Source of the DNA: Melitaea cinxia
Lineage: Eukaryota; Arthropoda; Insecta; Lepidoptera; Nymphalidae
Direction: 5' to 3'
Length of the DNA stretch: 64,000 nucleotides
Assembly (NCBI RefSeq): GCF_905220565.1
Contig: NC_059415.1
Coordinates: 5,447,501-5,511,500, forward strand
The notes beneath the pieces are model-generated. The model searched no databases, was not told where the DNA came from, and saw only the letters and a program-made list of their open reading frames with translations. Shown in pieces: positions 53,585 through 64,000 of this stretch (position 1 is the stretch's first letter; each line of letters starts with the position of its first letter). The position numbers and the translations under genes were made by a program.

Positions 53585-54314
53585 TTTTTATAGTTTAAAA
53601 GCTATTTTTAGGAACAATTTTCACTACAAAAATATTTGTTCGATACTAATACATAAGGTTATTATAGTGAACAAACAATTACAAGCAAACAAAAACACAA
53701 GTTTAAACACAAACGCTTAAATAGAAAACGCGGTTAACGTTAAACATTTTTAATTTTTGACATTTGTAAATGACATTCTTATCAAAATTAAATACACTTG
53801 TGTTCAAAAATTTTATTGTTTATTTATTAGAATTTAGATTGTTACTAAATTAGGTAATTGTAATAATAATGAATAAAAATATTCTTTATTGTACATCAAA
53901 GAAAAATATAATATATTAAGATTAGTGTTGACTTTATAAATAAGCGGCCTTATTGCTAGAAAGCACAGCTAAAAAGCGATCTGTAGCAGGCGATCGTGTT
54001 GCGAGGATATTATGACCAGTAAATACAGATAGACATAGGTGTACTTATAACAATCATAATATAGAATAAAGTTATCGTATATTTGTATAAATGTGTAAAT
54101 AAATAATAAAAAATAGACATAACGTACATATTTCTTATAATGCATATAGAGTGACTAACAAATATCTATATTGATACACAGATTGACACTTAACTAAAGC
54201 TAATGTAGGCCTTAATAAGTGAGACAAATGGATGGGTTGTTAAATTTATGATGAAATTATCTAGGATTAAGTTAGTCGAGGATAGTTGGTAATTATGTAT
54301 GGCAAGAAATTTAT

Positions 54315-54347
54315 GGGGTAGGGGGAAAGGGGGGTGGGGGTGGGGGG
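54315..54347 (+). promoter_or_regulatory. G-quadruplex-type G-tract cluster
   Basis: Six runs of 4-6 G are separated by TA, AAA, T and T within about 33 bases. This exceeds the four-tract minimum for a G-quadruplex. It lies about 730 bp upstream of the SMC4 start codon. Folding and function are inferred. Confidence 0.7.
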
Positions 54348-54507
54348 AGTGTGGGTTCTCACCCCCCCGGACAACTATTTTCGTGTAAACCCCGTTGTTA
54401 CAGAGTTTTCGTGGTTGAAGTTTTGAGGTTCAATTTTTAAATCGGAAAAAATTAACCAACCACCTTTGAAGTTAGAATAACGCTTGGATTCGGCGCTGCG
54501 GGAAGTG

Positions 54508-54622
54508 CAGCCCTTCCGCCCACCGCCGTGCGAAAGCACGCTCACTCATGCCCCGTTCCGCAGCGTCAGCCGCTCCTCTACGCATTCGTTCGCGCGCTTT
54601 CGCACGGCGGGCGAGGGCTGCC
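54508..54622. repeat. GC-rich imperfect inverted repeat
   Basis: The arms are 54508-54536 ('caccgccgtgcgaaagc') and 54596-54622 ('gctttcgcacggcggg'), about 25 paired bases with a small gap and a loop near 60 bp. They could form a hairpin or be ends of a small element. It lies in the divergent SMC4-PRPF38A region. Confidence 0.65.
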
Positions 54623-55536
54623 CTCCCTCCGCACCTCCAGCTTTAAAAAAAACACTAGGGGTAGGGTAGACCAAGACCACGTGGATAGGAGGTGTTCCGA
54701 TTCGGTTTTTGGTATTTTTTGAAATTCTATACCTATATTATAGCACACAATGTAAAAATAGTAATTTTTATTAGAATATTATGTCTGACGCGTTATTTTG
54801 TTTAAAAGTGTCCATTTGTCAGTCGTTAAAGGTCAGTTCGTATCGTATTTTGATCTTGCCGTAAAGATCGTTTTTACGTAAATTAGTTCGAAAATAACGC
54901 GTGAAAGTTGCAGAACGGAGCTCCCTCACCGTCGCCGCCGCCGCCCCGCTGCCGGCAAAATTTGAGGTAGCGGCCTAAGGACTTTCGAAAAATTTCATAA
55001 AGTACTATATTTTTTGTGCTACAAACTTGAAATTGGGCAGAGGGATAGTTAATCATTATTAGACGTCTACTGAGATTTAATTTTGCGACAAGGGTGCATT
55101 CAGAAACTCTAAGGGCTCGCGAAGTGTTTCATAAAAAAATTTAAACTTTGATACTACAAATATTACAAGCTTATATTATGTAAGTTGAGTGGAACAAGAG
55201 AGAGAAGTGCGAGCACATATTTTCTTGCTCTCTTTCTATCATAACCCAGTTACGTTTCGTATATCTAAGACACAATGCAGGCATATTGTGCAGAAGTACT
55301 TCAGCCTCGTTGTCTAAAGCATACTTGTTTTATTTTTAAATTTAGAATTTTGAAGTCTGAACTACTGATTAAAAAGAAATAAATACGAATTTTAATTTTC
55401 GTGGACAATCTACAAAAAATTAATAGGTATAATGGTAGGTATTAAGCACGTGTTTTAGCTTTTGTCAAATTTGTTACCTTAAATGGGTGAAATAGGGGAT
55501 AAAATTTCTATGGAAGTCTCTCCTTCTCACTCGACA

Positions 55537-55770
55537 CCGGGGGTAAGAGTGCGTTTACGGTGCCCGTGAGTGATTTTTAGATAAAAGCGGTACGTACAGG
55601 CGGATTAAACGACGGGACGTGTTAGCGATCCCGTGATGCCCCATTATAATGATGAGAGTACCTCTGTGTTTTAGTGGGTAGTTTATGGGTGTTCTGTCCA
55701 TGCTGAGAGCCCTACACTCTCGTCACCTTCAACTAGCGGAGCTAGTCCGTAAATGCATTTCCCAGTGTTA
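55537..55770. mobile_element. Possible small MITE
   Basis: The left end reads 'acaccgggggtaagagtgcg' then 'tttacgg'. The right end reads 'ccgtaaatgcatttccc' then 'agtgtt', its approximate inverse over about 25 bp. There is no coding capacity. Class and exact ends are uncertain. Confidence 0.4.
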
Positions 55771-56157
55771 AAAAAAAACTCTATTTTCCGCACGACTGTT
55801 CCATGAAGTGCGATTTAAAAAGATCTGGTATTTCAAGGTGAACCATAAATGTGGTATAAGTATTAAATTGTTATACACTAAACTTTTAGTAAATATCGTT
55901 AATTTCTACGCGAGTGAAGCGGCACAATTTTCTTTTTACATATAAAACCGAATTTATTTAAAAGTATGATTTTGTTCCACATTTTGTTTTACATATTTTT
56001 AAACAGTGAAAAATATTAATTTCTCTTTCTTGGGGTTAATGGCTTTCAATATGTAATTATGTAGTGCAAATATTAATTTATGGCAGCCTTAAATAGCAGG
56101 CTGACAGGCTGTCAGTAATGAAAATATGTCAGTTTACATTTGTCATTGTCAGTAAAA

Positions 56158-58465
56158 ATGGCGAATCGAACTGTTAAAGACGCGAAGTCGATTCGCGGTA
56201 CTAACCCTCAATATTTGGTGGAAAAGATAATACGGTCACGTATTTACGATTCAAAATATTGGAAAGAAGAATGTTTTGCCTTAACAGCAGAATTATTAGT
56301 AGACAAGGCGATGGAGTTACGATATATCGGCGGCGTGCATGGTGGATTCATTTATCCAACTCCGTTCCTCTGTTTAGTACTAAAAATGTTACAAATACAA
56401 CCTGAAAAAGATATTGTAGTTGAGTTTATTAAAAACGAAGAATTCAAATATGTTAGAGCGTTAGGCGCATTTTACATGAGAATTACTGGTACGTCACTAG
56501 ACTGTTACAAATATTTAGAGCCACTGTATAACGATAACAGAAAATTACGGCGGCAAAATCGGGAAGGGCAGTTCGAAATAGTGCATATGGATGAGTATAT
56601 CGACGAGTTATTACGTGAGGAGCGCTTGTGTGATGTTATTTTACCGCGAATACAAAAACGACACATACTTGAAGAAAATAATGAACTTGAACCAAAAGTT
56701 TCTGCTCTTGACGATGATTTGGATGAAGATATGCCTTCAGACGAAGAGAATTTAGATACAGAGACCAAAGAAAATAAAAGAGAAAAGGACAGAAGAGACA
56801 GAGATAAGAGACGGGAAAGGTGGGTTGATAATAGTTATAGAATTGATTGTAATAAAAAACTATGCATGTTTTTTGATGCTGACCCATTGACCACCAGAGG
56901 TTTAATCCAATGACCGCCCAGGGTGTAGTTCAAAGTAATGGATTCCATTCTTTCTTGAATCTGGGTGTAATTTATCTATGAACAGTTGTGAAAAAATATC
57001 TATATTCTTCAGCTGCTAACAAAAAGTCAGGCAAAAAGCTTGATCTCATTTTATTTAAGTACTAATTTTTCCTGACTGATATTTAAAAAAACCTGTACGT
57101 CCGTGTATATTTTTACTGTCTAAATGTTTTTGAAAAAGTTTTTTTTATCATCATATATACATTAATACCCTAAGGTTAAGATGTTTGCCTCCCTTTTTAG
57201 AAAAACCTCACAATTGGTCCACAAAAATTATAGATAAATTATAGATAATTGCTTGCTCTACTCGCATCCACAACTAAAATTTTTTTATTGCTTTTGTTTT
57301 TTAAATTAATTGATTATTAAAATTATATATATGACGGCTTTAATTTTGAAACAACATTAACACGATTGACGGTTGGTAATTTTTAAAATTTATTTAGTGA
57401 AAATTATTCACATGGGTATTGTTAATTTACTATTTTTTTTTCTCTTCTGCTTCATGGCAATCTGTTTTCCAACAATAAGCCACTTCTTTGTTTGATTTCT
57501 CAATTTATGTTTTCTTCAAGAGCCATACTTGTATGAAACTTTTCACACGACTCTCTTGATGTCAAGTGGTAAATCTTTTATGTAGGCTCGGTATGTCACC
57601 TCTTTTTAACCGGGTATGCTGAAGAGCGCCTTCTCCGCTCAGAGCGTGTGCCAGTTTGTTCACATGGACGGTCAGTTTCTCCTGGTATTTCAGGCTGTTT
57701 TGAGCTATTTCCTATCGAACTGTTTTTAGGCCGAGATCGAGGTATATATATCTATTACTTATACATTGAGGGATGCCAAACATTGTTCTCAGAGTTTTGG
57801 TCCGGAATCTCTCCAGTATATCTATATTACTGTTGCTGGGAGTTCCCCACAGTTGGATTCCGTAAGTCCAAATTTGTTTTATGGTGGTTTTATACACAAG
57901 CATCTTGCTGTCAGGATTTAGTTGTGATTGGCATCCGAATAGCCAGTTCAGTGACCGTAGTTTTCCAACCAGTTGCTTGCGCTTTGTCCAAATATATTTT
58001 TGCCATGTAAGTTTCCTATCCAGGTGCGTGCCCAAGTATTTTGCGTTATTTTCTTGAGGGATAATTTTGCAGTTTAGCGTTTACTATAATGTTAAATAAG
58101 ACTTTCATGTTAGATGTTTTATATCACGCAAAATAGGCGCAGAGTCGTCGAGTTGCGGAAACCAGCCCGTGTTAACCATACCAACCAACCATAGATGTTT
58201 TATATGTAACTGTTTATAAAACTTTGTTTTCAGATCCCGTGATCGAGACAGACGTGATAAAGAACGTAAAAGAGAAAGATCGAGGAGCAGAGATAGGGAT
58301 CGGAGGTGGGAGAGGGAGAGAGAGAGGGAACGGGAGCGGGAAAGAGAGCGAGAACGTGAGAGAGAAAGAGACAGAGAACGTATCCGGGACCGCGAGAGGG
58401 AAAGAGAAAAGGAAAGACGGGATAGATACGAAGTTGATAGACGGAGAGACAGGGGACGGTATTAG
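56158..58465 (+). CDS. PRPF38A: PRPF38A, spliceosomal B-complex protein
   Basis: Coding exons are 56158-56819 and 58234-58465 (donor GTGGGT, acceptor TTTTCAG, phase 2), 297 aa. The start MANRTVKDAKSIRGTNPQYL matches the conserved family N-terminus and fixes the ATG at 56158. The PRP38 domain spans about residues 10-178 (ECFALTAELLVDKAMELRYI, TPFLCLVLKMLQIQPEKDI, GTSLDCYKYLEPLYND, ERLCDVILPRIQKR). An acidic segment (DDDLDEDMPSDEEN) precedes a charged tail. The tail, mostly from exon 2, is Arg/Asp/Glu repeats (RERERERERE-like) rather than the RS-rich tail of the human protein. PRPF38A acts in the tri-snRNP/B complex before spliceosome activation. A different frame over exon 2 is a shadow. Confidence 0.93.
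57155..57425 (-). repeat. Dispersed repeat family G, copy 3 (PRPF38A intron 1)
   Basis: It reads 'cctaaggttaagatgtttgc', 'acgattgacggttggtaat' and 'gaaaattattcacatgggta', inverted relative to the copy at 17930-18203. Confidence 0.65.
57600..58080 (-). mobile_element. Jockey-like LINE fragment (PRPF38A intron 1)
   Basis: The minus strand encodes the C-terminal end of a non-LTR RT: YLGTHLDRKLTWQKYIW, LNWLFGCQSQLN and TIKQIWTYGIQLWG, with an open stretch 57712-58035. The catalytic RT domain and both ends are missing. Jockey clade assignment rests on this C-terminal motif. Confidence 0.65.
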
Positions 58466-58471
58466 TTTAGG

Positions 58472-58477
58472 AATAAA
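58472..58477 (+). terminator. PRPF38A polyadenylation signal candidate
   Basis: AATAAA lies 6 bases after the stop codon; another lies near 58590. Either could serve. Confidence 0.45.
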
Positions 58478-59402
58478 TATTTTTTATCATAATTATATTG
58501 GTCTTGTTTCATTTTACTTACCATTTCTATTTTCTTGCTTTTTACATTTAGTTAAATGGATACTATACTTTGTAGAAACTTAATTATAAAATAAAATAAT
58601 GCTATAATGCTTTTTTTTAATGAATGTAAAAGTAAAAAATATTATTTGGATTTGGGATCTGTCTCAACCCTTAAAATGTTATATCAGTGGATTATAAAAA
58701 TGGCAGGCAAAGACTTTAATATAAAGGTTGACGTTAGATCTGCTGTTTTGGTCAATTATAGTTTGATAGGTAAGTTATCTTGTATATTTAAAAGTTGCAA
58801 TTTATTTTTTTTGAGGTAAAATAGATGCTTAACTATTTTATTTACGTTGTAGGATAAACTATCAACAAACTATCAACAGCATGTGACATAGGCCCTTAAT
58901 ATTACACAAAAGTAACACTGGGTAGTTTCCTTGATGACTTAAGACATATTTTTTTTTTTTTTAATATAAGAGTAAATGATACAAAATATTGTTGTTGATA
59001 AAATTATATTATATCAACTTTTATTGTTATTAAATATTTATTTGTAATTCACATTTTATAAAAAAGTTCATCTCGATATACAGACATTTTGAAAATTGTA
59101 CACACTATTTACATTCATTTACTTCTGTTTACTTAACTGTTACTTATGTTTCTGTTTTTTTTTTATGTGTAATTGTATTTAAAACCAAATAATGCAAACA
59201 ACAATGTACTTGAAAATTGATTAAATATTTACTAACTAGCTGTGCCTGCGTCTTCGTCCGCATGGAATTTAACAAATAGTTATTGTTCAGTTTGCAGTAA
59301 TAAAAAAAAGGTAAAATAAAAGTAGCTTAAGTTACTCCTTATTACATCAGCTATCTGCCAGTGAAAGTGCCGTCAAAACCGGACCACCCGTTTCAGACTT
59401 TA

Positions 59403-59759
59403 GGGGGCTAATAAAATACGTGAGATGTTTAAGGGGGGAGGGGGTCGAGTCAAATCTCATCTAACCTTACGTTGGAGAGAGGGAGGGCCTCGGCAAATAT
59501 CTCGCAATTTTTTTTCTCATTGAAAAGTATTATTTAAGTATTCTCTTGTTAAATTTTTATTACACTTAAAATTAAACTCTCAGCAATATTGATTACTAGT
59601 CTTTACTGGTCGTAAATAAAAACACGAAGCAAATTTTTTTTTGTACAATAACAATTGAGGGATGGGGGAGGGGGGTTGAATAAAATCTCACGATATTCGC
59701 ACCAGGGGGGAGGGAGGGATAGAAAATTTAAAAAAACACCTCACGTAATTTATAGACCG
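59403..59759 (-). mobile_element. Harbinger-like MITE, copy 2
   Basis: Same family as 15713-16106, opposite orientation: 'gggggctaataaaatacgtg' at the left and 'ctcacgtaatttatagaccg' at the right, with inverted G/C tracts inside. It interrupts an insect repeat whose uninterrupted counterpart is at 15360-15440. The flanks are TTA on the left and GTA on the right, so the duplication is imperfect. Confidence 0.65.
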
Positions 59760-59904
59760 TAGCCGGAACAATTAAGCAGACAGACAAAAATTATAAAAAA
59801 TATTATTTAGTAGAAAGCGATTATTTTATAATATTACAAAAAGACACTCCAATTTTAATTATTTGTATAGATACAGAATAACTAATATCATATTGGTTGC
59901 GGTG

Positions 59905-60140
59905 TTCTGAGTTGACTAGCCAGTTGGTGCAGTTTGTAGTGCTTTCTGCTCCAGGGGTTGTGGGTTCGATTCCCACCTCGAGTCTGGGTGTAATGCATAT
60001 ATTTATTTATATGTGTATTATTTATGAGTATATTTATAGAAAAAAAATATAGTACCAGTCGGCTGTTACCTATTGTATTATAATACAAGCATTAAGTTGC
60101 TTACTTTAGGAACAGACAACCGTTAGTGTATTGTTTATAT
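59905..60140 (+). repeat. tRNA-derived SINE
   Basis: The head is tRNA-like: 'gactagccagttggtgcag' and B-box GGTTCGATTCC ('gtgggttcgattcccacctc', with a perfect T-arm). The tail includes 'accagtcggctgttacct' and 'caagcattaagttgcttac'. A tail fragment in reverse lies at 21510-21560. Confidence 0.65.
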
Positions 60141-62304
60141 ATTTACTAAAAAAAAAAAGAGCATCTAAATCTATGGCAAGAAAATATTTATAGTTTCTGT
60201 AAGATTATCAAAATGAACATGTAATGACAAATAAATATAATGAATTAGATATTACTTACTAGTCGGTATCTACATAATTTATGAGCAAGAGAATTTGAAG
60301 CTAAGAACTCAACCATAAATTTTATTTAAAGAATAAAGTCATCTGGATGGTATTTTAGTAAAATGTTTATATTTAATATCATAATAGTTTAGGATTAAAA
60401 CTAATTTAACTATCCAAAAGTTCTTTTTTTTTTTTAAATTACTTACTTTATACAAGATTTACAGAAATTTTGAATAAACAATGTATATTGTAAAAAGTGA
60501 AGAAGGCCATAGCTGTTTTGGATATAATAAAATCATGATATGAATAATTATGATATATAAAATTATATAATATGTAATTAACAAATAGGTACAAAATAAA
60601 ATTTATGTAAAAGGCCTATAATATCCTACACACATTATTGGACACAATAAGCTACACCTTTAATATAAAAATATTTTTATATTATTTAATATATTAATAT
60701 ATTTATTATTACCTAATACCTATGTTTTGGTGTGAAATACTTTATGAATTTAGTTCCATTTTTAAAATAAAAATTTTCCTTTATTTTAATTGCCAGAGTA
60801 TATAATTAAGTGTTGCCTGTTATAACATTTTTTACTATTACATAGGTATCATATACAAAAAGGTACATTTTGTTGCCTTGTAGGTATACCATATTGATAT
60901 TATTTAATTTATTATTTGATATTCATTCTCATTGTAAACTCAATTAAATTGTACTTAATTACACAATTTTATTAATACATATACTAAAATTCAAATAAGC
61001 ACAATTTAATATTATCAGTTTTAAAATAACTATAAAGCAAAAAAATAAAAAATAAAAATAAAAATGCTGAGAATTCAAACCATAACAGTTAAGTATCGAA
61101 GTAATTTCTCCCTCAAATAAATAAAATAAGTTTTGTAATATTCTATCTATTTAAAGATATATTTTTAAGTTTAGACAAGTTTAATATAATACTTTATACT
61201 GAAATATGTATCAATTAATGTAATTATACTTATAATTTTTGTTATATTATGAAAGACTAACTTATAGTACACTGCCATTGTTTGATCTGCAAATACTATA
61301 TATATAGAATATAGATAACAGATCACACAAAATACAACTATTAAAACAACTGATTTAAATAAAATATATTTATTTATATATTTATTATTTAATACCTAGT
61401 AATAATAATAAAAAAATCTCATGATTTAGTAATAATGTAATATAATATGTTAAAGCTCATAATTTAATCTACTTTTATCTAGATCACAGGTGATAATGAT
61501 TATTAATATGTGTACATGTACTTCATTCATTTTATATAAATTTATCCTACAATATATAATACGAGAATTTTTTGGTAAATATGTCAGTGTATAAGCTAGT
61601 TTATTGTTGATAGAAATTAATTCTACTCTCTCTAAAAATAAAGGAAAAAAACAAACATGGAAAATATTGTATAAGCTGCCTCGGGTATTTTTGAAACTAA
61701 AAATGAAAAATGTGCAGATATAAATAAGAAAATAATAATAATATACTTGTAACAAAACAAAAAAATATGTCAGTGTCAGACCATGTTCTAGCACTCCTAG
61801 CTTTTCGAGACAATCATAGGACTGCTAGTCTGATATGCCACAATCGTAAAACGAACGCCGATAAGAAACAAATTTCATGATGTACAAAAAAAAGCACGGC
61901 CAGCTAAAGAGCCCATACATGTCATTAAATAAAAAATATCAGTATTAACAAATAAAATTACAAAGAGTACAAACAAAAAGGAAATTAGAAACTTTGTCCT
62001 TTGGCTATACAATAACATATATACCAGGAAAATCTCATAAATAGATAATCATTTCAACGAAAATCTTAGATTACAGTTTTTGAGTCTACCCATCATTCTA
62101 TTAAGGACTGTTTGATAAAAATAATTTCATAATATGATTATGACGCTCTAACGTGTAAAATTGGAATCTTTAACTACTTACGCCATCTATTGACATTTTC
62201 GTAAATTAAGTTTTCCAGGTACTTTAATATACTTATTAATTGTTTTCGGCACTAGAATTTCTACGCATAGAGTTCTTTATAATACCACTCAGTGTTAGCC
62301 TTGG
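60141..62304. other. Very AT-rich convergent intergenic stretch
   Basis: This lies between the 3' ends of PRPF38A and Mon1. No exon-like frame or clear transposon was seen. The longest ORF (114 codons, minus, 61450-61794) is hydrophobic AT-rich chance sequence. Confidence 0.5.
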
Positions 62305-62445
62305 CTAAAATGTCGGTGCGTTCATTATAAATATTCTTTGTTCTTCCTTTTTTATCCAGTGCAGCAATCTATCGACTGCTCTGATAGCGTGATCTTTCTC
62401 CATTAGAGGATCGAATGTTACGTACAGTTCGAAACCGTTTGTTAC
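62305..62445 (-). CDS. Mon1: Mon1 homologue, last coding exon only
   Basis: A 46-residue C-terminal exon begins after an acceptor (TTCAACAG on the minus strand, exon from 62445, phase 0) and stops at TAG 62305-62307. Its sequence includes GFELYVTFDPLMEKDHAIRA, VDRLLHWIKKEEQRIFIM and NAPTF. The pattern of a paired small domain with AVxxLLxWIKKEExRxFI and a final PTF/Y is that of Mon1 (SAND family), which with Ccz1 activates Rab7 on endosomes. The identification is from family memory on a short exon. The remaining exons would lie to the right of the window. Confidence 0.6.
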   Translation of the reverse strand, partial: VTNGFELYVTFDPLMEKDHAIRAVDRLLHWIKKEEQRIFIMNAPTF

Positions 62446-63637
62446 CTGTTGAAGATTTTTTTTTTCAAATATAAAATTTAGTTATAAAATGTTATACAGT
62501 TCTATCAATGAACAATTCGAAGCATTTTTCAATTTAACTATATTTTGTTCAAACAACCAATGAGTATAAGGATCTAAAAATTACATTACGACTCTTGATA
62601 ACAAGTAATTGTTACTCTAAAACTAAGTGTAGCGTGATGTTTTATAGCCTATACTATTTCTGCATAACGTATATTTCCTCTTTTTGAAGTTATTGAAACT
62701 GGTAATTTAAATATTGATAAACTACGTGAAATCTAAGTTTTGACGTGCAATTAAATATTTAAAAAAAATTTAAAGTTATATTTTAATTAAAGTTATATTT
62801 TAGTGATTGTGATTTACGTTGAAAACATTTACAATGAATTGGAGATAATCAGTGTTTATAATCTGTTAGTCAAACTAATATTAAATTAAAAAGATATGTA
62901 TGTAAGTTAGGGAATATACACCGTGCATGTCGAACTCGGGAAAGGATTTTCTCTGGGGTCAAAAGACTATACCTTCGTGTATACGGATTGAGTAAACAAA
63001 AATGCTGGTAAGAAACTTCGGATATAATAAAAATGTTGAGGAGGACTAACAGTACGTATATGATTCTGTAAAAGTAGCAAATCCAGTTTAAGATATCATT
63101 AATACTCTACAGAGTTGATAAATGATAAATCATCGCAGTCTTAACTTTACACAAATTTTAACACAAATCAGATTTTTGAATAACGGAAATTGCCATTTTA
63201 TTTTAAGACAACTGACTAATAATTTTTCACCGACTTCAAAAAAGGAGTAGGTTCTCAATTCGACTGTATTTTTTTTTTTCATTGAAAGATTTACTTGATT
63301 ATTTCTCCGTCGACCTACATTGTATTATACTTCTTAACTTTTTACTGGGTTAGAGATTCTGATGATTCTTGTTTTAATCGAAAGCTGATGCTCGTGTGAC
63401 CACATATAAACTTGATCAAGATCTGATGACTACTTTTTGAGTAATCCTTGATAACGTGTATCGTTACTTGACTATTTTTTCATCTATCTATTATCGTTAC
63501 TTGACTATTTTTTCATCTATCGTTGTATTATTTGTCAATGTATTTGAAGTCGGTTTTTCATTGTTTGTGAGAAACACAATTGTACATAATGGCAAAGCCA
63601 TCTAAAATTTCAGATTTATCTTTATATTTTAAATTTT
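62446..63637. other. Inferred Mon1 intron with a family H repeat
   Basis: This is AT-rich intron sequence upstream (gene sense) of the last exon. A family-H copy in reverse lies at about 63220-63560 ('accgacttcaaaaaaggagt' ... 'gtatttgaagtcggtttttc'). A near-exact 32-bp tandem ('tatcgttacttgactatttt') is at 63467-63522. Confidence 0.5.
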
Positions 63638-63975
63638 GACGACGCGTGGGCGTAACAGTGACAGCACTGGTTTGTAGTTGTTGCGCTGACAGTTGCGGGT
63701 TCGATCCTTGAACATGACAAACATTTGTATTGGCCATACAGATGTTTGCCGTGGTCTGAGTTTTTGTGCAGTCCTTATGGGTCTCCCCTCTATGCCTCGG
63801 AGAGCACGTTAAGCCGTCGATCTGGGTTGTTATCATGTACACTTGATTGTTACTCACAGTAGGGAATGTATTCGCCAACCTGCATTGGAGCAGCGTGGTA
63901 GATTAAGCTCTGATCCTTCTCCTAAACGAGAAAAGAGGCCTACTCCTAGCAGTGGTATATTACAGGCTGAAGCGT
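63638..63975 (+). repeat. tRNA-derived SINE at the right edge
   Basis: The head is 'gcgtgggcgtaacagtgaca' and 'gcgggttcgatccttgaac' (B-box GGTTCGATCC). The body is 'gtgcctcggagagcac'-like and 'gttatcatgtacacttgatt'. The tail is 'cctactcctagcagtgg' and 'tacaggctgaagcg'. It combines the head type of 23446-23640 with the body of 23871-24212. A minus-strand ORF over it is fortuitous. Confidence 0.65.
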
Positions 63976-64000
63976 ATTCTAAGTTATATTATTTAAATCA

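Larger units (their letters stand above)
53585..56157. promoter_or_regulatory. Divergent SMC4-PRPF38A intergenic region
   Basis: The two start codons are 2.57 kb apart on opposite strands, so both promoters lie here. The middle (54300-54970) is unusually G/C-rich for this window: a run of G-tracts, a GC-rich hairpin (listed separately) and 'cgtcgccgccgccgccccgc'. The flanks are AT-rich. I could not place transcription starts. A MITE-like unit lies at 55537-55770 and a possible family-F scrap near 55180-55330. Confidence 0.55.

Noticed and set aside
56820..56913. Read-through end of PRPF38A exon 1
   Set aside because: Continuing past the GT donor adds about 31 unconserved residues; splicing to 58234 restores a charged tail.
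58224..58583. 119-codon ORF overlapping PRPF38A exon 2
   Set aside because: It is out of frame with exon 1; the frame giving the Arg/Glu tail joins exon 1 in phase and ends properly.
59912..59985. Possible tRNA gene
   Set aside because: B-box and T-arm are present but it runs into a SINE body; the acceptor stem does not close.

Overview
The window is eukaryotic nuclear DNA, strongly AT-rich, with intron-containing genes and a dense load of transposons. Both the repeats and the gene models point to an insect, most likely a moth or butterfly. Many dispersed repeats are of kinds I associate with lepidopteran genomes: LINE and SINE 3' ends carrying the 'gcccagcagtgg / aggctgaa' tail, RTE LINEs ending in GATGAT repeats, and the 'ccgacttc ... 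aaggaggagg' repeat. The species cannot be told from the sequence.

Four host genes are supported. (1) A plus-strand locus at 14236-21016 encodes a 132-residue single-pass membrane protein in its first two exons. Three bases after that stop codon it starts a complete UBXN6 (UBXD1-type p97/VCP cofactor, 443 aa, 8 coding exons); the two reading frames share an exon, so the spliced transcript is dicistronic. (2) SMC4, the condensin ATPase, lies on the minus strand from 53584 down to 25734. All 24 coding exons could be joined in frame to 1285 aa, with Walker A, signature and Walker B motifs intact. (3) PRPF38A, a spliceosomal protein, is on the plus strand at 56158-58465 (2 coding exons, 297 aa). 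(4) The last coding exon of a probable Mon1 (Rab7 exchange factor subunit) is on the minus strand at 62305-62445; the rest lies beyond the right edge. UBXN6 and SMC4 converge, SMC4 and PRPF38A diverge across about 2.6 kb, and PRPF38A and Mon1 converge.

The left 13 kb has no recognisable host gene. It holds LINE and SINE debris, a (CA)n(TA)n microsatellite, an internally deleted piggyBac element (TTAA duplication), a Harbinger-like MITE (TTA duplication), an RTE retrotransposon fragment and a hAT element (8-bp duplication) ending about 170 bp before the dicistronic start codon. The SMC4 introns are the most transposon-rich part: a Ty3/gypsy LTR retrotransposon (42592-48687) with LTRs that look identical by eye and an ATAT target duplication, a 500-bp GAA-rich tract, a minisatellite, an inverted pair of MITEs flanking exons 9-12, an RTE LINE and many SINE-like fragments.

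The main points of interest are the dicistronic UBXN6 locus with its unrecognised membrane protein and start-stop uORF; the young LTR element whose Pol nevertheless carries an in-frame stop, a frame offset and a missing RNase H acidic residue; the purine tract inside SMC4; and a MITE-like family whose inverted ends look like tRNAs. All exon boundaries were read by eye from splice consensus, reading frame and family knowledge; no alignment or expression data were available.
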